A DNA stretch of 64,000 nucleotides from Paucimonas lemoignei (GTDB lineage Bacteria > Pseudomonadota > Gammaproteobacteria > Burkholderiales > Burkholderiaceae_D). How positions within the stretch are numbered: the first letter of the stretch is position 1; each line of letters starts with the position of its first letter. Below the pieces are notes generated by a model. That model saw nothing but the letters and a program-made list of their open reading frames with translations, made no database searches and was not told the DNA's origin. Position numbers and translations under genes: made by a program. The DNA lies in NCBI RefSeq assembly GCF_004342585.1, contig NZ_SLZQ01000003.1, positions 310,001 to 374,000 on the forward strand. The letters are read 5' to 3'. Shown here one piece after another: positions 1 to 11,186 of this stretch.

Positions 1-110
1 ACCGCTTCGATGACTGGCGACAGATCCTTGCCGGAGACGCGAACTACGCCGATGCCGCCGCGTCCGGGAGCGGTGGCGATGGCTGCGATAGGAGAAGTAT
101 CGAATTTCAT
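1..110 (-). CDS. mnmE: tRNA modification GTPase MnmE (N-terminal fragment)
   Basis: Only the first 36 codons lie in the window; the gene continues off the left edge. The start codon is at 108-110 on the minus strand. The translated start contains the MnmE signature [20 protein letters not shown], which belongs to the N-terminal formyl-tetrahydrofolate-binding domain. MnmE, with MnmG, installs the cnm5/cmnm5 modification on wobble uridine of certain tRNAs. Its place directly downstream of yidC is the usual order around the origin in proteobacteria. Identification rests on a short but very characteristic stretch. Confidence 0.93.
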   Translation of the reverse strand, partial: MKFDTSPIAAIATAPGRGGIGVVRVSGKDLSPVIEA

Positions 111-141
111 GATTTGATTCTATGCCAAGGCATGCATAAGA

Positions 142-171
142 AAAAAGCCCGCGATGCGAGACCGCGGGCTT
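142..171 (-). terminator. Rho-independent terminator downstream of yidC
   Basis: On the minus strand a GC-rich stem (AAGCCCGCGG paired with CGCGGGCTT) is followed by a run of six T. It lies about 50 bases past the yidC stop and before mnmE, so it should end the rpmH-rnpA-yidD-yidC transcript. Confidence 0.8.
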
Positions 172-219
172 GCTATGGTTGAAATACAACGTCAATGCAT
201 GACGTTGCTTTCAGTCGGC

Positions 220-1863
220 TTACGCCTTCAGTTTCTTATTGATGAACCATTGCTGGCCGATCGACAGGATATTGTTCACCACCCAGTACAGCACGAGGCC
301 AGCCGGGAAGAAGAAGAACATCACCGAGAAGATAATCGGCATCCACATCATCATCTTGGCCTGCATCGGGTCCGGCGGCGTCGGATTCAGCTTGGTCTGC
401 AAGAACATCGACGCTGCCATCACGACCGGCAGGATATAGAACGGATCGGGCGACGCCAGGTCATGGATCCAGCCGATCCACGGCGCGTTGCGCATCTCGA
501 TCGAAGCCAGCAGTACCCAGTACAGCGCGATGAAGACCGGCATCTGGATCAGGATCGGCAGGCAGCCGCCCAGCGGATTGATCTTCTCGGTCTTGTACAG
601 CTCCATCATCGCCTGGTTCATCTTTTGCGGGTCGCCCTTGTGGCGCTCGCGAATCGCTTGCATCTTCGGCGTGACGGTTTTCATCTTGGCCATGCTGCGA
701 TAGCTGGCGGCAGTCAGCGGGAAGAACACCAGCTTGATCAACACCGTCAGGGCGATAATGGTCCAGCCCCAGTTACCGATCACCTTGTGAATCTGCGTCA
801 TCAGCCAGAAGATCGGCTTGGCGATCACGGTCAGCCAGCCATAGTCCTTGACCAGGTCGAAGCCCGGTGCGAACTTCTCCAGGCGCGCGGATTCCTGCGG
901 GCCGGCGTACAGTTGCGCATCGACAGAAGCTGTGGCACCCGGCGCAACGGTCCCCATCGGCACCTTGGTGCCCACCGCATACAGGTTCGGCGCGACTTTA
1001 TCGGTATAGATTTCGCGCGGCGCCTTATCCTGCGGCAGGAAGGCCGAGACGAAATAATGCTGCACCATCGAGACCCAGCCATCGTTGGAGGATGTAGCCT
1101 TGGGCGCTTTGCCCTTTTCGATATCGTCGAAGCTGATCTTGTGGAACTTCTCGGCATCGGTATACACGGCCGGGCCGGTGAAGGTGCTGTAGAACTTCGA
1201 TTCGCCCGGCAGCTTGCTGTTGTCGCGGGTCAGCTGCAGATACGCGGTCGGCGTGATTGGCGCGCCGCTGTTATTGACGACCTGCTGCTTGACGTCGATG
1301 ACATAGCTGCCGCGCGTGAAGGTGAAGGTCTTCACCAGCTTGACGCCATTCTGCTGCGCTTCCAGCACCAGTTGCACCTGATTGCCGCCATCCAGCGAAC
1401 GTGCGCCCGGCAAGGCCGAAAAAGGCGTCTTATGGTTGGGGAACGGTCCGCCGATCAAGCCCGTCTGGGCGAAGTACTGGCGGCTTTCGTCAAACAGCAG
1501 CACATTCTTGTCCGACTCGTTGCCTTCCTTATGCTGCAAGAGTTCCAGGCGCACCAGGTTGCCGCCCAGGGTATCGACCGTGGCTTTCAAGAGATCGGTG
1601 GCAATCGTGATGCGTTCGGTTTTGACAGGCGCTTCGGCGCCCGGCGTCGTAGCGTTGGCCGGCGTGCCGGCGGCAGCTGCCTGGGCGGCTTGCGGCGCAT
1701 CCGACTTGGCATCGCTGCCTGCGCCGGCGGCAGGCTTGGCTTGCTGCTGGGTCGAAGTGGGGAAGAACATCGATGGCTTGCCGTTGTAACGCATCCAGTT
1801 ATCCCACAACAGGATGACTGACATCGCAAACACAACCCACAGGAAGGTACGTCGGATATCCAT
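220..1863 (-). CDS. yidC: Membrane protein insertase YidC
   Basis: The 547-residue product is the inner-membrane insertase that helps SecYEG-dependent and independent membrane proteins fold and enter the bilayer. The N-terminal segment [20 protein letters not shown] is the first membrane helix. A long periplasmic domain follows (about residues 60-340), with a Pro/Ala-rich linker near the start, as in Gram-negative YidC. The conserved Oxa1-type core is at about 345-540, including the [20 protein letters not shown] helix with the conserved positive residue and the [20 protein letters not shown] region. Length and layout are normal. It lies 39 bases downstream of yidD in the rpmH-rnpA-yidD-yidC cluster. 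Confidence 0.98.
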   Translation of the reverse strand: MDIRRTFLWVVFAMSVILLWDNWMRYNGKPSMFFPTSTQQQAKPAAGAGSDAKSDAPQAAQAAAAGTPANATTPGAEAPVKTERITIATDLLKATVDTLGGNLVRLELLQHKEGNESDKNVLLFDESRQYFAQTGLIGGPFPNHKTPFSALPGARSLDGGNQVQLVLEAQQNGVKLVKTFTFTRGSYVIDVKQQVVNNSGAPITPTAYLQLTRDNSKLPGESKFYSTFTGPAVYTDAEKFHKISFDDIEKGKAPKATSSNDGWVSMVQHYFVSAFLPQDKAPREIYTDKVAPNLYAVGTKVPMGTVAPGATASVDAQLYAGPQESARLEKFAPGFDLVKDYGWLTVIAKPIFWLMTQIHKVIGNWGWTIIALTVLIKLVFFPLTAASYRSMAKMKTVTPKMQAIRERHKGDPQKMNQAMMELYKTEKINPLGGCLPILIQMPVFIALYWVLLASIEMRNAPWIGWIHDLASPDPFYILPVVMAASMFLQTKLNPTPPDPMQAKMMMWMPIIFSVMFFFFPAGLVLYWVVNNILSIGQQWFINKKLKA

Positions 1864-1902
1864 GGCTTTATTGGTCGCTTGTTGGACTGTTAATGTAAGA
1901 AT

Positions 1903-2160
1903 TCAGTGATGGCGGCAGGCAGGGCCTGATGCCGGCTTGTCTGGCCAGTGCTCCGGCACCGGGTCGGCTCCGCCTGGATGCCACGGATGGCACTTGCACA
2001 GACGGCGCGCCGCAAGCATACCGCCTTTCAGCGCGCCATGCCGGCCGATGGCTTCCATGGCGTAATGCGAGCAGCTCGGATAAAAGCGGCAATTCTGCCC
2101 CAGAAACGGACTCAGGCATACTTGATAGGCACGCACGAGCAGAATCAGCAAGCTTTTCAT
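1903..2160 (-). CDS. yidD: Membrane protein insertion efficiency factor YidD
   Basis: This 85-residue protein carries the YidD (UPF0161) core: [15 protein letters not shown], then [23 protein letters not shown] broken here into parts: RHGALKGG and [11 protein letters not shown]. The Cys residues and CHPW motif are diagnostic. I chose the ATG at 2158-2160 because the open frame extends upstream only as an overlap with rnpA, and this start gives a 4-base ATGA overlap with the rnpA stop, implying translational coupling. YidD is a small membrane-associated protein that improves YidC-dependent insertion. The C-terminal tail ends in PACRHH. Confidence 0.95.
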   Translation of the reverse strand: MKSLLILLVRAYQVCLSPFLGQNCRFYPSCSHYAMEAIGRHGALKGGMLAARRLCKCHPWHPGGADPVPEHWPDKPASGPACRHH

Positions 2161-2543
2161 GAGGACATCTCCGGCGGCATTTGCGACTGGAACAACTTCT
2201 GCAACTCCTGGCGCAAGGCTGCCTTCAAGGCTGCCGAACTGGCCGGCGCGCTCTTGGCGTTGACCGGCTTGGCCAGCCGCACGATGCAATCCAGCGGCGG
2301 CAGCGACATCTGACGAAACAGCTCGCGGGTCACGCGCTTGATCGCATTGCGGGTCACGGCGCGCGGCGCCAGCCGCTTGGCGGCGACGACGCCCAGCCGG
2401 GCATGCGGCAAGCGGTTGGTCCGGGTATAGAGTACGAAATGCGCACTGCGTTGCACCGGCCGCAAACGAAAAACGGATGAAAACTCATCCGTTTTTACGA
2501 TGCGCCGATCGCGGGCGAAGTCCTGCGAACGATCGCGCTTCAC
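2157..2543 (-). CDS. rnpA: Ribonuclease P protein component
   Basis: The 128-residue basic protein is the protein subunit of RNase P, which with the M1 RNA removes tRNA 5' leaders. The diagnostic segment is [13 protein letters not shown], matching the RNR motif (here TRNAIKR) of the family, preceded by [16 protein letters not shown]. It follows rpmH by 21 bases and overlaps yidD by 4 bases. The C-terminal extension ([20 protein letters not shown]) is longer than in E. coli RnpA but common in Betaproteobacteria. Confidence 0.96.
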   Translation of the reverse strand: MKRDRSQDFARDRRIVKTDEFSSVFRLRPVQRSAHFVLYTRTNRLPHARLGVVAAKRLAPRAVTRNAIKRVTRELFRQMSLPPLDCIVRLAKPVNAKSAPASSAALKAALRQELQKLFQSQMPPEMSS

Positions 2544-2564
2544 GCAGGGAAAGCTCGTCCCGGC

Positions 2565-2699
2565 TTAGACAGCCAGGCGCTTGCGGCCCTTGGCGCGACG
2601 CGCGTTCAGGACAGCGCGGCCATTGCGGGTAGCCATGCGTTGACGGAAGCCGTGGGTGCGCTTGCGACGGACGACGGAAGGCTGGAAAGTACGTTTCAT
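2565..2699 (-). CDS. rpmH: 50S ribosomal protein L34
   Basis: A 44-codon gene that is easily missed because of its size. The product begins [20 protein letters not shown] and ends in KGRKRLAV, the full L34 sequence. It is the first gene of the minus-strand cluster running to yidC and faces dnaA across the likely origin. A strong promoter candidate lies about 155 bases upstream. Confidence 0.98.
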   Translation of the reverse strand: MKRTFQPSVVRRKRTHGFRQRMATRNGRAVLNARRAKGRKRLAV

Positions 2700-2853
2700 T
2701 GTTATCTCGCTAATCTGCTAAAAGTAAGTGGGAACGCCAGTGTCTTGTTCTCGGTTCGTGGCGCATACCACAGCAACGCTCTCGGCTGTCGCAAATCGAA
2801 CAAAAATCTCAACAGCGCAGTGCATCATCGACACAACGGGCGGCGAACCCAGA

Positions 2854-2883
2854 ATTAGACAGCACTTTCCGCTTGCCTGTCAA
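2854..2883 (-). promoter_or_regulatory. Sigma70-type promoter for rpmH-rnpA-yidD-yidC
   Basis: Read on the minus strand, TTGACA (2878-2883) is followed after 18 bases by TCTAAT (2854-2859). This is a perfect -35 box and a 5 of 6 match to the -10 consensus. It points towards rpmH. Inferred from sequence only. Confidence 0.6.
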
Positions 2884-2946
2884 TCACTTAGCATGCATAA
2901 AGCATGCGAAATGGCAACTGATTAACATGGGAATTGATACGCTGCC

Positions 2947-2955
2947 TGTGGATAA
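2947..2955 (-). promoter_or_regulatory. DnaA box (perfect consensus)
   Basis: The complement reads TTATCCACA, the high-affinity DnaA binding site. It lies 153 bases before the dnaA start and could serve initiation, dnaA autoregulation, or both. Confidence 0.75.
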
Positions 2956-3107
2956 CTTTGCCCAAGAAGAGTAAAATAGCGTGAAATTCCGGTCGCCTCA
3001 GCACTATCCCGCCTCTGGCCTAGCCCCATCGCCTGTGCACCACGTGTGCACGATGAGACGACCGACTGCAGCAATGCGCATCCCTAATCTGGACACTCAA
3101 GTAATAC

Positions 3108-4493
3108 ATGGAAAACTTTTGGCAGGCTTGTTCCGCCCAATTGGAGCAGGAACTGACTCCGCAACAATTCAATGCCTGGATCAAGCCGCTGGCGCCGCTG
3201 GATTTCGAGGATGGCTTGCTGCGCATCGCTGCGCCCAACCGTTTTAAACTGGACTGGGTCAAGACCCAGTTCGCCAGTCGCATTCATGAATTGGCCAGCC
3301 AGCACTGGGATGGCCCGGTCGAAGTGCAATTCGTCCTCGACCCGCGGCTCAATGCCGCCAAAAAGCCGGTGGCCAGTGCGCCCGCCATGCCCCAGGCAAG
3401 CGGCGCGGCTCCCGCCTCCGTGCCGCCAGCGTTCCAGGATATCCCGGTCGAGGTCGTCACGCCGCGTCGCGAACAAAGCCGCATCAACCCGGACCTGACC
3501 TTTGAGAGTTTCGTCACCGGTAAGGCCAACCAGTTGGCGCGCGCCGCCGCTATCCAGGTCGCCAGCAACCCCGGTACATCGTACAACCCGCTCTTCCTGT
3601 ATGGCGGCGTAGGCCTGGGTAAAACTCACTTGATCCACGCCATCGGTAACCAGCTCCTGGTCGACAATCCCAATGCACGCATCCGCTACATCCACGCAGA
3701 ACAGTACGTTCGCGACGTAGTGACCGCTTACCAGCGCAAGGGTTTCGACGATTTCAAGCGCTATTACCATTCGCTCGATCTGTTGCTGATCGATGATATT
3801 CAATTCTTTGCTGGCAAGAACCGCACGCAGGAAGAATTCTTCTATGCGTTCGAAGCACTAATTGCAGCAAAGAAACAAATTATCATCACCAGCGATACTT
3901 ATCCGAAGGAAATCACCGGCATGGATGACCGCCTGATTTCCCGTTTCGACTCCGGACTGACGGTTGCCATCGAACCGCCCGAGCTGGAAATGCGGGTGGC
4001 GATCTTGTTAAAGAAAGCAGTACAGGAAGGCACGCCCCTGTCGGACGATGTTGCCTTCTTCGTCGCCAAGCACTTGCGCTCCAACGTGCGCGAACTGGAA
4101 GGCGCGCTGCGCAAGATCCTGGCGTACTCGCGCTTCCACGGCAAGGACATCACGATCGATGTGGTCAAGGAAGCGCTGAAAGACTTGTTGACAGTGCAGA
4201 ACCGGCAGATTTCGGTGGAAAACATCCAGAAAACCGTGGCCGACTTCTTCAACATCAAGGTCGCCGACATGTATTCCAAGAAGCGCCCGGCCAATATTGC
4301 CCGGCCGCGCCAGATCGCCATGTATCTTGCCAAGGAATTAACCCAGAAGAGTTTGCCGGAAATCGGCGAATTGTTCGGCGGGCGCGACCATACCACTGTG
4401 TTACATGCCGTACGGAAAATTGCTCAGGATCGCGCCAAGAATCCTGAAATCAATCATGAATTGCATGTGCTGGAGCAAACCCTCAAGGGATAA
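3108..4493 (+). CDS. dnaA: Chromosomal replication initiator protein DnaA
   Basis: The 461-residue protein is the replication initiator that binds DnaA boxes and melts oriC. Domain I (about 1-80) starts [21 protein letters not shown] variable Ala/Pro-rich linker runs to about 120. The AAA+ domain carries Walker [10 protein letters not shown] at 166-174 and Walker [10 protein letters not shown]. Domain IV at the C-terminus has the DnaA signature [17 protein letters not shown]. Length is typical for Betaproteobacteria. It is followed by dnaN and gyrB in the same direction. Confidence 0.99.
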   Translation: MENFWQACSAQLEQELTPQQFNAWIKPLAPLDFEDGLLRIAAPNRFKLDWVKTQFASRIHELASQHWDGPVEVQFVLDPRLNAAKKPVASAPAMPQASGAAPASVPPAFQDIPVEVVTPRREQSRINPDLTFESFVTGKANQLARAAAIQVASNPGTSYNPLFLYGGVGLGKTHLIHAIGNQLLVDNPNARIRYIHAEQYVRDVVTAYQRKGFDDFKRYYHSLDLLLIDDIQFFAGKNRTQEEFFYAFEALIAAKKQIIITSDTYPKEITGMDDRLISRFDSGLTVAIEPPELEMRVAILLKKAVQEGTPLSDDVAFFVAKHLRSNVRELEGALRKILAYSRFHGKDITIDVVKEALKDLLTVQNRQISVENIQKTVADFFNIKVADMYSKKRPANIARPRQIAMYLAKELTQKSLPEIGELFGGRDHTTVLHAVRKIAQDRAKNPEINHELHVLEQTLKG

Positions 4494-4726
4494 CGGCTTT
4501 GGGGTTTTGCCTTCCGGCTTGTGGATAAGTAAGAAATAAATTGGTGGTCAGACTAAGGATTTTTAGTCAAAATTGATACTTATAAATGTGTGCTTTTAAC
4601 GGCGGCAATTTTACAATCATGGAGGTTTATCGACGCATGTCCGATTTACGTTTTTCCATGCAATTGCCTGCAGTTGCAAGCATATAAACGAGTTTTACCT
4701 TCTCAATCACTATCAGGGATATAACT
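4494..4726. other. dnaA-dnaN intergenic region, AT-rich origin candidate
   Basis: This 233-base gap is clearly richer in A and T than its surroundings, for example 4525-4620. It holds a perfect DnaA box at 4520-4528. An AT-rich segment beside a DnaA box is what a DNA unwinding element would look like, so this is a rival or complementary origin site to the rpmH-dnaA gap. Confidence 0.45.
4520..4528 (-). promoter_or_regulatory. DnaA box (perfect consensus)
   Basis: TGTGGATAA, the complement of TTATCCACA, lies 27 bases after the dnaA stop codon and is followed at once by the AT-rich stretch. Confidence 0.7.
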
Positions 4727-5833
4727 ATGCAATTGGTCAAAACCACCCGAGATACGCTGCTTCGGCCCCTGCAGATAGTGAGTGGTATTGTCGAGCGTCG
4801 GCACACCTTGCCGATTCTGGCCAATATCCTCATTCGCAAGGAAGGCGAGCGCGTTTCTTTCCTGTCGACCGATATCGAAGTGCAGATCACCACGCACGCC
4901 GATGTCGGCAGCGGCGGCGAGTCGGTCGCCACTACCGTCGCGGCGAGAAAGCTGCTCGACATCCTGCGTGCCCTGCCCGATTCGACCGATGTGTCGCTGT
5001 CGCTGGCCAACAAGCGCATGACGGTCCAGAGCGCCAAGTCGCGCTTTGCCCTGCAAACTTTGGCCGCTGAAGAATTCCCGACCGTGGCCGAAGCCGAGCA
5101 GTTCAACGCCAAGGTCACGCTGCCGCAAAAAACCCTGAAGCACCTCTTCAACATGGTGCACTTCTCGATGGCGCAGCAGGATATCCGCTATTACCTGAAT
5201 GGCTTGCTGCTGGTGGTCGATGGCAAGAACGTGATCGCCGTGGCCACTGATGGCCACCGTCTCGCTTTCTGCCAGGTGGAGACCGAAGAAGAATTCCCGC
5301 GCCAGGAAGTCATCATTCCGCGCAAGACCATCCTGGAATTGCAGCGCTTGCTGGAAGACCTGGATACCCCGGTCGAACTGCAAATCGCCACCAACCAGGT
5401 CAAGCTCGCGTTCGCTGATATCGAGCTGATTTCGAAACTGGTCGAAGGCAAGTTCCCGGATTACACCCGCGTCATTCCCAAGGGTTACAAGAACAACTTC
5501 ACCATCGACCGCGTGACGCTGCTGCAATCGCTGCAGCGCGCCGCGATCATGACGTCGGATAAGTTCAAGGGCGTGCGCTGCATCGTTTCGCCCGGCAGCA
5601 TGAAGATCAGCTCGACCAACGCCGACCAGGAAGAAGCCGTCGAAGAAATCGAAATCGATTACGGCGGCGACAGCATCGATATCGGCTTTAACGTCACGTA
5701 CCTGCTGGACGTGTTGAATAACCTGAAGTGCGACAATATCAACATCGCGCTCGGCGACGCCAATTCCTCGGCGCTGATCACGATCCCCGACAATGCCGAC
5801 TTCAAATATGTCGTCATGCCGATGCGCATTTGA
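4727..5833 (+). CDS. dnaN: DNA polymerase III sliding clamp (beta subunit)
   Basis: The 368-residue product is the ring-shaped processivity clamp. It begins MQLVKTTRDTLLRPLQIVSG and contains the family segments HTLPILANILI, VATDGHRLAF and the C-terminal YVVMPMRI, part of the hydrophobic cleft that binds polymerase and other clamp partners. All three clamp-fold repeats are present and length is normal. The start is preceded by AGGGAT. A hairpin terminator follows, although gyrB is on the same strand 131 bases downstream. Confidence 0.99.
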   Translation: MQLVKTTRDTLLRPLQIVSGIVERRHTLPILANILIRKEGERVSFLSTDIEVQITTHADVGSGGESVATTVAARKLLDILRALPDSTDVSLSLANKRMTVQSAKSRFALQTLAAEEFPTVAEAEQFNAKVTLPQKTLKHLFNMVHFSMAQQDIRYYLNGLLLVVDGKNVIAVATDGHRLAFCQVETEEEFPRQEVIIPRKTILELQRLLEDLDTPVELQIATNQVKLAFADIELISKLVEGKFPDYTRVIPKGYKNNFTIDRVTLLQSLQRAAIMTSDKFKGVRCIVSPGSMKISSTNADQEEAVEEIEIDYGGDSIDIGFNVTYLLDVLNNLKCDNINIALGDANSSALITIPDNADFKYVVMPMRI

Positions 5834-5852
5834 TACAGCAATGCGCAATCGA

Positions 5853-5895
5853 GCAAAGGGGGTGCGGCAGGTCAGCGCCCCTTTGCCACATTTTT
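5853..5895 (+). terminator. Rho-independent terminator after dnaN
   Basis: The arms GCAAAGGGG (5853-5861) and CCCCTTTGC (5878-5886) form a 9-bp stem with a 16-base loop, followed by a T-rich stretch. It suggests that dnaN and gyrB can be transcribed separately. Confidence 0.7.
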
Positions 5896-5916
5896 AAAGT
5901 AGCAAAAAAGCAGTAA

Positions 5917-8475
<2,559 letters not shown>

Positions 8476-8498
8476 TGTTGTTTCAACTCTCCTAAAGA

Positions 8499-9545
8499 GT
8501 GCGCGAGAACGTGGACTCCCAGGCCACGGAATTTCAAGCCCTTACCCGCCGCCTTCAGCAAGGCGGCGTGCTTTCGCCCGACGATGTACGCGCATGGTGC
8601 GAGCTGGGACTGGACCTGGGGCACCCAGCCGCTGTACAACAGGTCTGCGAAGACCTGCTTGCCGCACCGGCTGTCAATTCCGTGTTGCGTCCCTACTGGC
8701 TGTTCTTCCTCGGAACAGCCTATCTGCATCAACTCAAGATAGACCTGGGCGTGGCGGCCCTGCGCCAGGCCGTCGACGCGCTATGCGATGCGCCACGCGT
8801 CTATAACCCGCAGCCGGTCTCGCAAAAGTTCGTCCACCCGCGCATCGAAGAATTGCTGTGGCAGGCGCTTGCGCAACTCGCCGCCGGCGGCGTGCGCGCC
8901 TTCGCCCATGCCGGCACGCTGCTTGGGTTGGTGCGCGACGGCAGGTTGCTGCCTTTCGATAAGGACATCGATCTCGGGGTGATGGTCGAAGATCTGCCCA
9001 GGGCCCGGGACGTTCTACTGCATCATGGCTGGTTACTGACGACACTGCCTTTCACCATCGATAACATGGTCGTTTGCCATCACCCACAGGCCGACGTGGT
9101 GCTCGACCTGTGCGGCCTGCAAACCGAAGGGGCTGGCCCGAATCTGGTGGGCGGCTTCTGGATCAACAATGGGGTTCCGCTGGAGTGGCAGCGCATTACC
9201 CGTTTCCCGGGTCCGCTGCAGCTGGCATTGCGCCCGGGTCCGGCGGGCGATGTATGGCAATTGCAGAATCCGGAACAGTGGCTGGAGACGATCTACGGCA
9301 AGGCATGGCGCATTCCGGACCCGGCTTTCGACACCATCATCGGCGCCTGGAATCTGGTCGGATTTTCTTCTCTCACCCAGTGGTATGCCTATTCACGTAT
9401 CTGCAATGCGTGGCTGAACGGCTATTGGGAAAAGGCGGTGCGCCTGACGCGCCTGGTGCTTGAACGCCACACGCCGGATGATCCGCTCATGCTGCGCGCC
9501 GCGAAGACGCTGGAAACGCACCTGGCGACGATCGGCACGCCCTGA
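8499..9545 (+). CDS. LicD/fukutin-family phospho-ligand transferase
   Basis: The 348-residue protein has a helical, TPR-like N-terminal part (about 1-110) and then a LicD/fukutin-type nucleotidyltransferase domain. The key segment is AGTLLGLVRDGRLLPFDKDI followed by DLGV: the small residues plus the DKDID aspartates are the metal-binding signature. Near the C-terminus, YGKAWRIPDPAFD matches the usual LicD YG-W-PDP ending. Family members transfer phosphocholine, glycerol-phosphate or ribitol-phosphate from CDP-linked donors to glycans. No signal peptide or membrane helix is obvious. The start is uncertain: GTG at 8499 or GTG at 8511. The gene converges with the dehydrogenase at 9553, only 7 bases apart; see the nearby TagD-like gene for a likely donor supplier. 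Confidence 0.8.
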   Translation: MRENVDSQATEFQALTRRLQQGGVLSPDDVRAWCELGLDLGHPAAVQQVCEDLLAAPAVNSVLRPYWLFFLGTAYLHQLKIDLGVAALRQAVDALCDAPRVYNPQPVSQKFVHPRIEELLWQALAQLAAGGVRAFAHAGTLLGLVRDGRLLPFDKDIDLGVMVEDLPRARDVLLHHGWLLTTLPFTIDNMVVCHHPQADVVLDLCGLQTEGAGPNLVGGFWINNGVPLEWQRITRFPGPLQLALRPGPAGDVWQLQNPEQWLETIYGKAWRIPDPAFDTIIGAWNLVGFSSLTQWYAYSRICNAWLNGYWEKAVRLTRLVLERHTPDDPLMLRAAKTLETHLATIGTP

Positions 9546-9552
9546 TACCTCG

Positions 9553-10533
9553 TCAGGCGCCGCGCAATGCGAGGTATTCCAGCAGGTCCAGGTAGCGCGT
9601 GGCGGAATTTTCATTATCAAAATAGGCAGGCAGAAAGAGCCTGTCGCCACTCAGCCGGATGCGCGGCCGCAAGAGAATGGCCGATTCGGGACTCATGGCC
9701 CATGATGCCGGGTCGCTGTCTTCATCGGCAAGACGATACAAGCCCTGCAACTCACCGGCGCGACAAGCTGCCTCCAGCGCATCGAGCAAGCTTGCTTCCT
9801 TAGCCGGCGAGGCAAGTCGAAAGCGAAAATCGATCAGCGACACGCCAGTGTAGGGAATCAACACATAATCCACATGGAATCGCTCTGGCTCAAGAAAGGG
9901 AAGCAGGCGCGGGCCCATGTATTGCAGCGTGCACGCGCGGCGTTCCGGTTGCGGGTGCGCAGCCAGCTTATGCTGCGGCACGTTATGAATCACGCCGACT
10001 TCGGCTTCCGCCACGCCATGAAGCCGATGCAGCCAGTGCGCCAAGGGCACAAAGGCATTGACCGTGCATGAGCCGTAGGAAATGACCTGGGCTGCCGGAT
10101 CCAGTGAGTCGTGGTTATAGCCATAGACCAGCGTCTGGTCCGCATCCACGCAGGTGGCCGAGACGATCACGCGCCGTGTGCGGCCGGTCAGAAATTCGCG
10201 GCATTCATGCGCCGCCGTATGTTGGCCGGAGCACTCCAGCCACCACTCGGTTTGTCCGCGCCATCCTGCTTGCGCGGCGGGTCCATGCGTATAGGCGAGC
10301 CGCACCGCCGGCTGTCCGCGCCGGGCGATGACCATCGTCTCACCTTCTGCGCTCACGTCGCAATCCGCGAATGACACCTTGGCATCGGTGCGCAGCAGCG
10401 TTACGGCCGCATCCAGCGAGCGATAGGCATCATTGATGGCGACGATGCGCACCGGCGATTCCGGCTTGTCCAGCCAGCGCCGCAACAGATGCAGGCCGAA
10501 GCGGCCCAGTCCGTTCAGTCCGGCGCTGATCAT
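9553..10533 (-). CDS. Glyceraldehyde-3-phosphate dehydrogenase-like protein
   Basis: The 326-residue product has the GAPDH fold: the N-terminal Rossmann motif NGLGRFG, an NAD-contacting INDAY, and the active-site block YGSCTVNAFVPLA with Cys156. His183 (in VIHNVPQH) is exactly 27 residues after the Cys, as between Cys149 and His176 of classical GAPDH, so the catalytic pair appears intact. Overall sequence is divergent from glycolytic Gap, and several usual motifs (such as the WYDNE near the C-terminus, here YFDNENS) are altered. It overlaps the upstream cytidylyltransferase gene by 4 bases. The substrate is therefore probably a phosphorylated aldehyde used for a CDP-activated product rather than in glycolysis; this is inference. 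Confidence 0.8.
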   Translation of the reverse strand: MISAGLNGLGRFGLHLLRRWLDKPESPVRIVAINDAYRSLDAAVTLLRTDAKVSFADCDVSAEGETMVIARRGQPAVRLAYTHGPAAQAGWRGQTEWWLECSGQHTAAHECREFLTGRTRRVIVSATCVDADQTLVYGYNHDSLDPAAQVISYGSCTVNAFVPLAHWLHRLHGVAEAEVGVIHNVPQHKLAAHPQPERRACTLQYMGPRLLPFLEPERFHVDYVLIPYTGVSLIDFRFRLASPAKEASLLDALEAACRAGELQGLYRLADEDSDPASWAMSPESAILLRPRIRLSGDRLFLPAYFDNENSATRYLDLLEYLALRGA

Positions 10534-11021
10534 TCGTCGCCCGGCTTGCCGCCGTATTGAATACGTTCGCGCAAGGCCGAGGTCGACACTTCCTCGGTGC
10601 GCGGCGTCCAGCTTAAGCCGATACCCTGGGCTTGCAGGCGCGGCGCCAGCCTTTGCCAGCGCGGGCTGCCGCGCCAGTCTTCGCCGATAAAGACATGGTC
10701 GATTTGCAGTGCAGTTATCCAGCGCTCGCTTGCCTCGACATCATCCAGGCTGGCAGGCTGCGGCAAGACTTCATCCACCCAGCCGAGACCACGCACGATT
10801 TCGATGCGATGCGTTTCAGGCACCACGGTGGGACGCTGTTTTTTCTCCAGCACGGTAGCATCCCGCGTCACCGCCACAACCAGGGTCTGACAACGCGCGC
10901 GAATGAATTGCAGGTAGCGCAGATGACCGACATGAAAGAGGTCGAACACGCCGACCGCCAGCCCACGTGCAGGCAATGCCGGCGGTATTGGTTCGTGCTC
11001 TTTCATCATGCTTGAATCCAT
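10530..11021 (-). CDS. TagD-like cytidylyltransferase
   Basis: The 163-residue protein is a HxGH-family nucleotidyltransferase close to TagD (glycerol-3-phosphate cytidylyltransferase). The ATP/CTP-binding GVFDLFHVGHLRYL contains the HVGH motif; the middle segment VFIGEDWRGSPRW parallels TagD GDDWEGKF, and the C-terminal RTEEVSTSALRE matches RTEGISTTKIKE. It probably makes CDP-glycerol or a related CDP-polyol in the cytoplasm. Its stop overlaps the GAPDH-like start (TCAT on the plus strand, 10530-10533), so the two are translationally coupled. ATG at 11021 is used here; the ATGs at 11009 and 11006 are alternatives. Confidence 0.82.
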   Translation of the reverse strand: MDSSMMKEHEPIPPALPARGLAVGVFDLFHVGHLRYLQFIRARCQTLVVAVTRDATVLEKKQRPTVVPETHRIEIVRGLGWVDEVLPQPASLDDVEASERWITALQIDHVFIGEDWRGSPRWQRLAPRLQAQGIGLSWTPRTEEVSTSALRERIQYGGKPGDE

Positions 11022-11140
11022 CTTCTTTCAGATCGGTGTGTTGAATGAATGCCAGGCCGGATTTGGCTTCGACAGGGATGCATCCTTGGCCCACGGCAGA
11101 CAAATCATGCTGGAAACAGTTCCGACCTGCCATGGAAAAA

Positions 11141-11158
11141 GGGCGCCTGCAGGCGCCC
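11141..11158 (-). terminator. Terminator hairpin downstream of the autotransporter
   Basis: The perfect palindrome GGGCGCCTGCAGGCGCCC, read on the minus strand, is followed by TTTTT. It begins 28 bases past the autotransporter stop and should end that transcript before the tagD-like gene. Confidence 0.8.
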
Positions 11159-11186
11159 TTGATCAACTGACAAAGTACCAGGCCGC

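Larger units (their letters stand above)
2700..3107. other. rpmH-dnaA intergenic region, candidate part of oriC
   Basis: This 408-base gap separates the divergent rpmH and dnaA genes. It holds a perfect DnaA box (2947-2955, TGTGGATAA), an inverted repeat GCATGC-ATAAA-GCATGC around 2890-2908, and two copies of TGTGCAC at 3034-3040 and 3045-3051. The rpmH promoter is also here. A single perfect DnaA box is thin for a full origin, so the origin may lie partly or wholly in the dnaA-dnaN gap. Confidence 0.5.

Noticed and set aside
154-1821. A 555-codon open frame antisense to yidC
   Set aside because: It is rich in His, Arg and Gln without any domain, typical of a shadow of GC-rich coding DNA; yidC on the other strand is certain.
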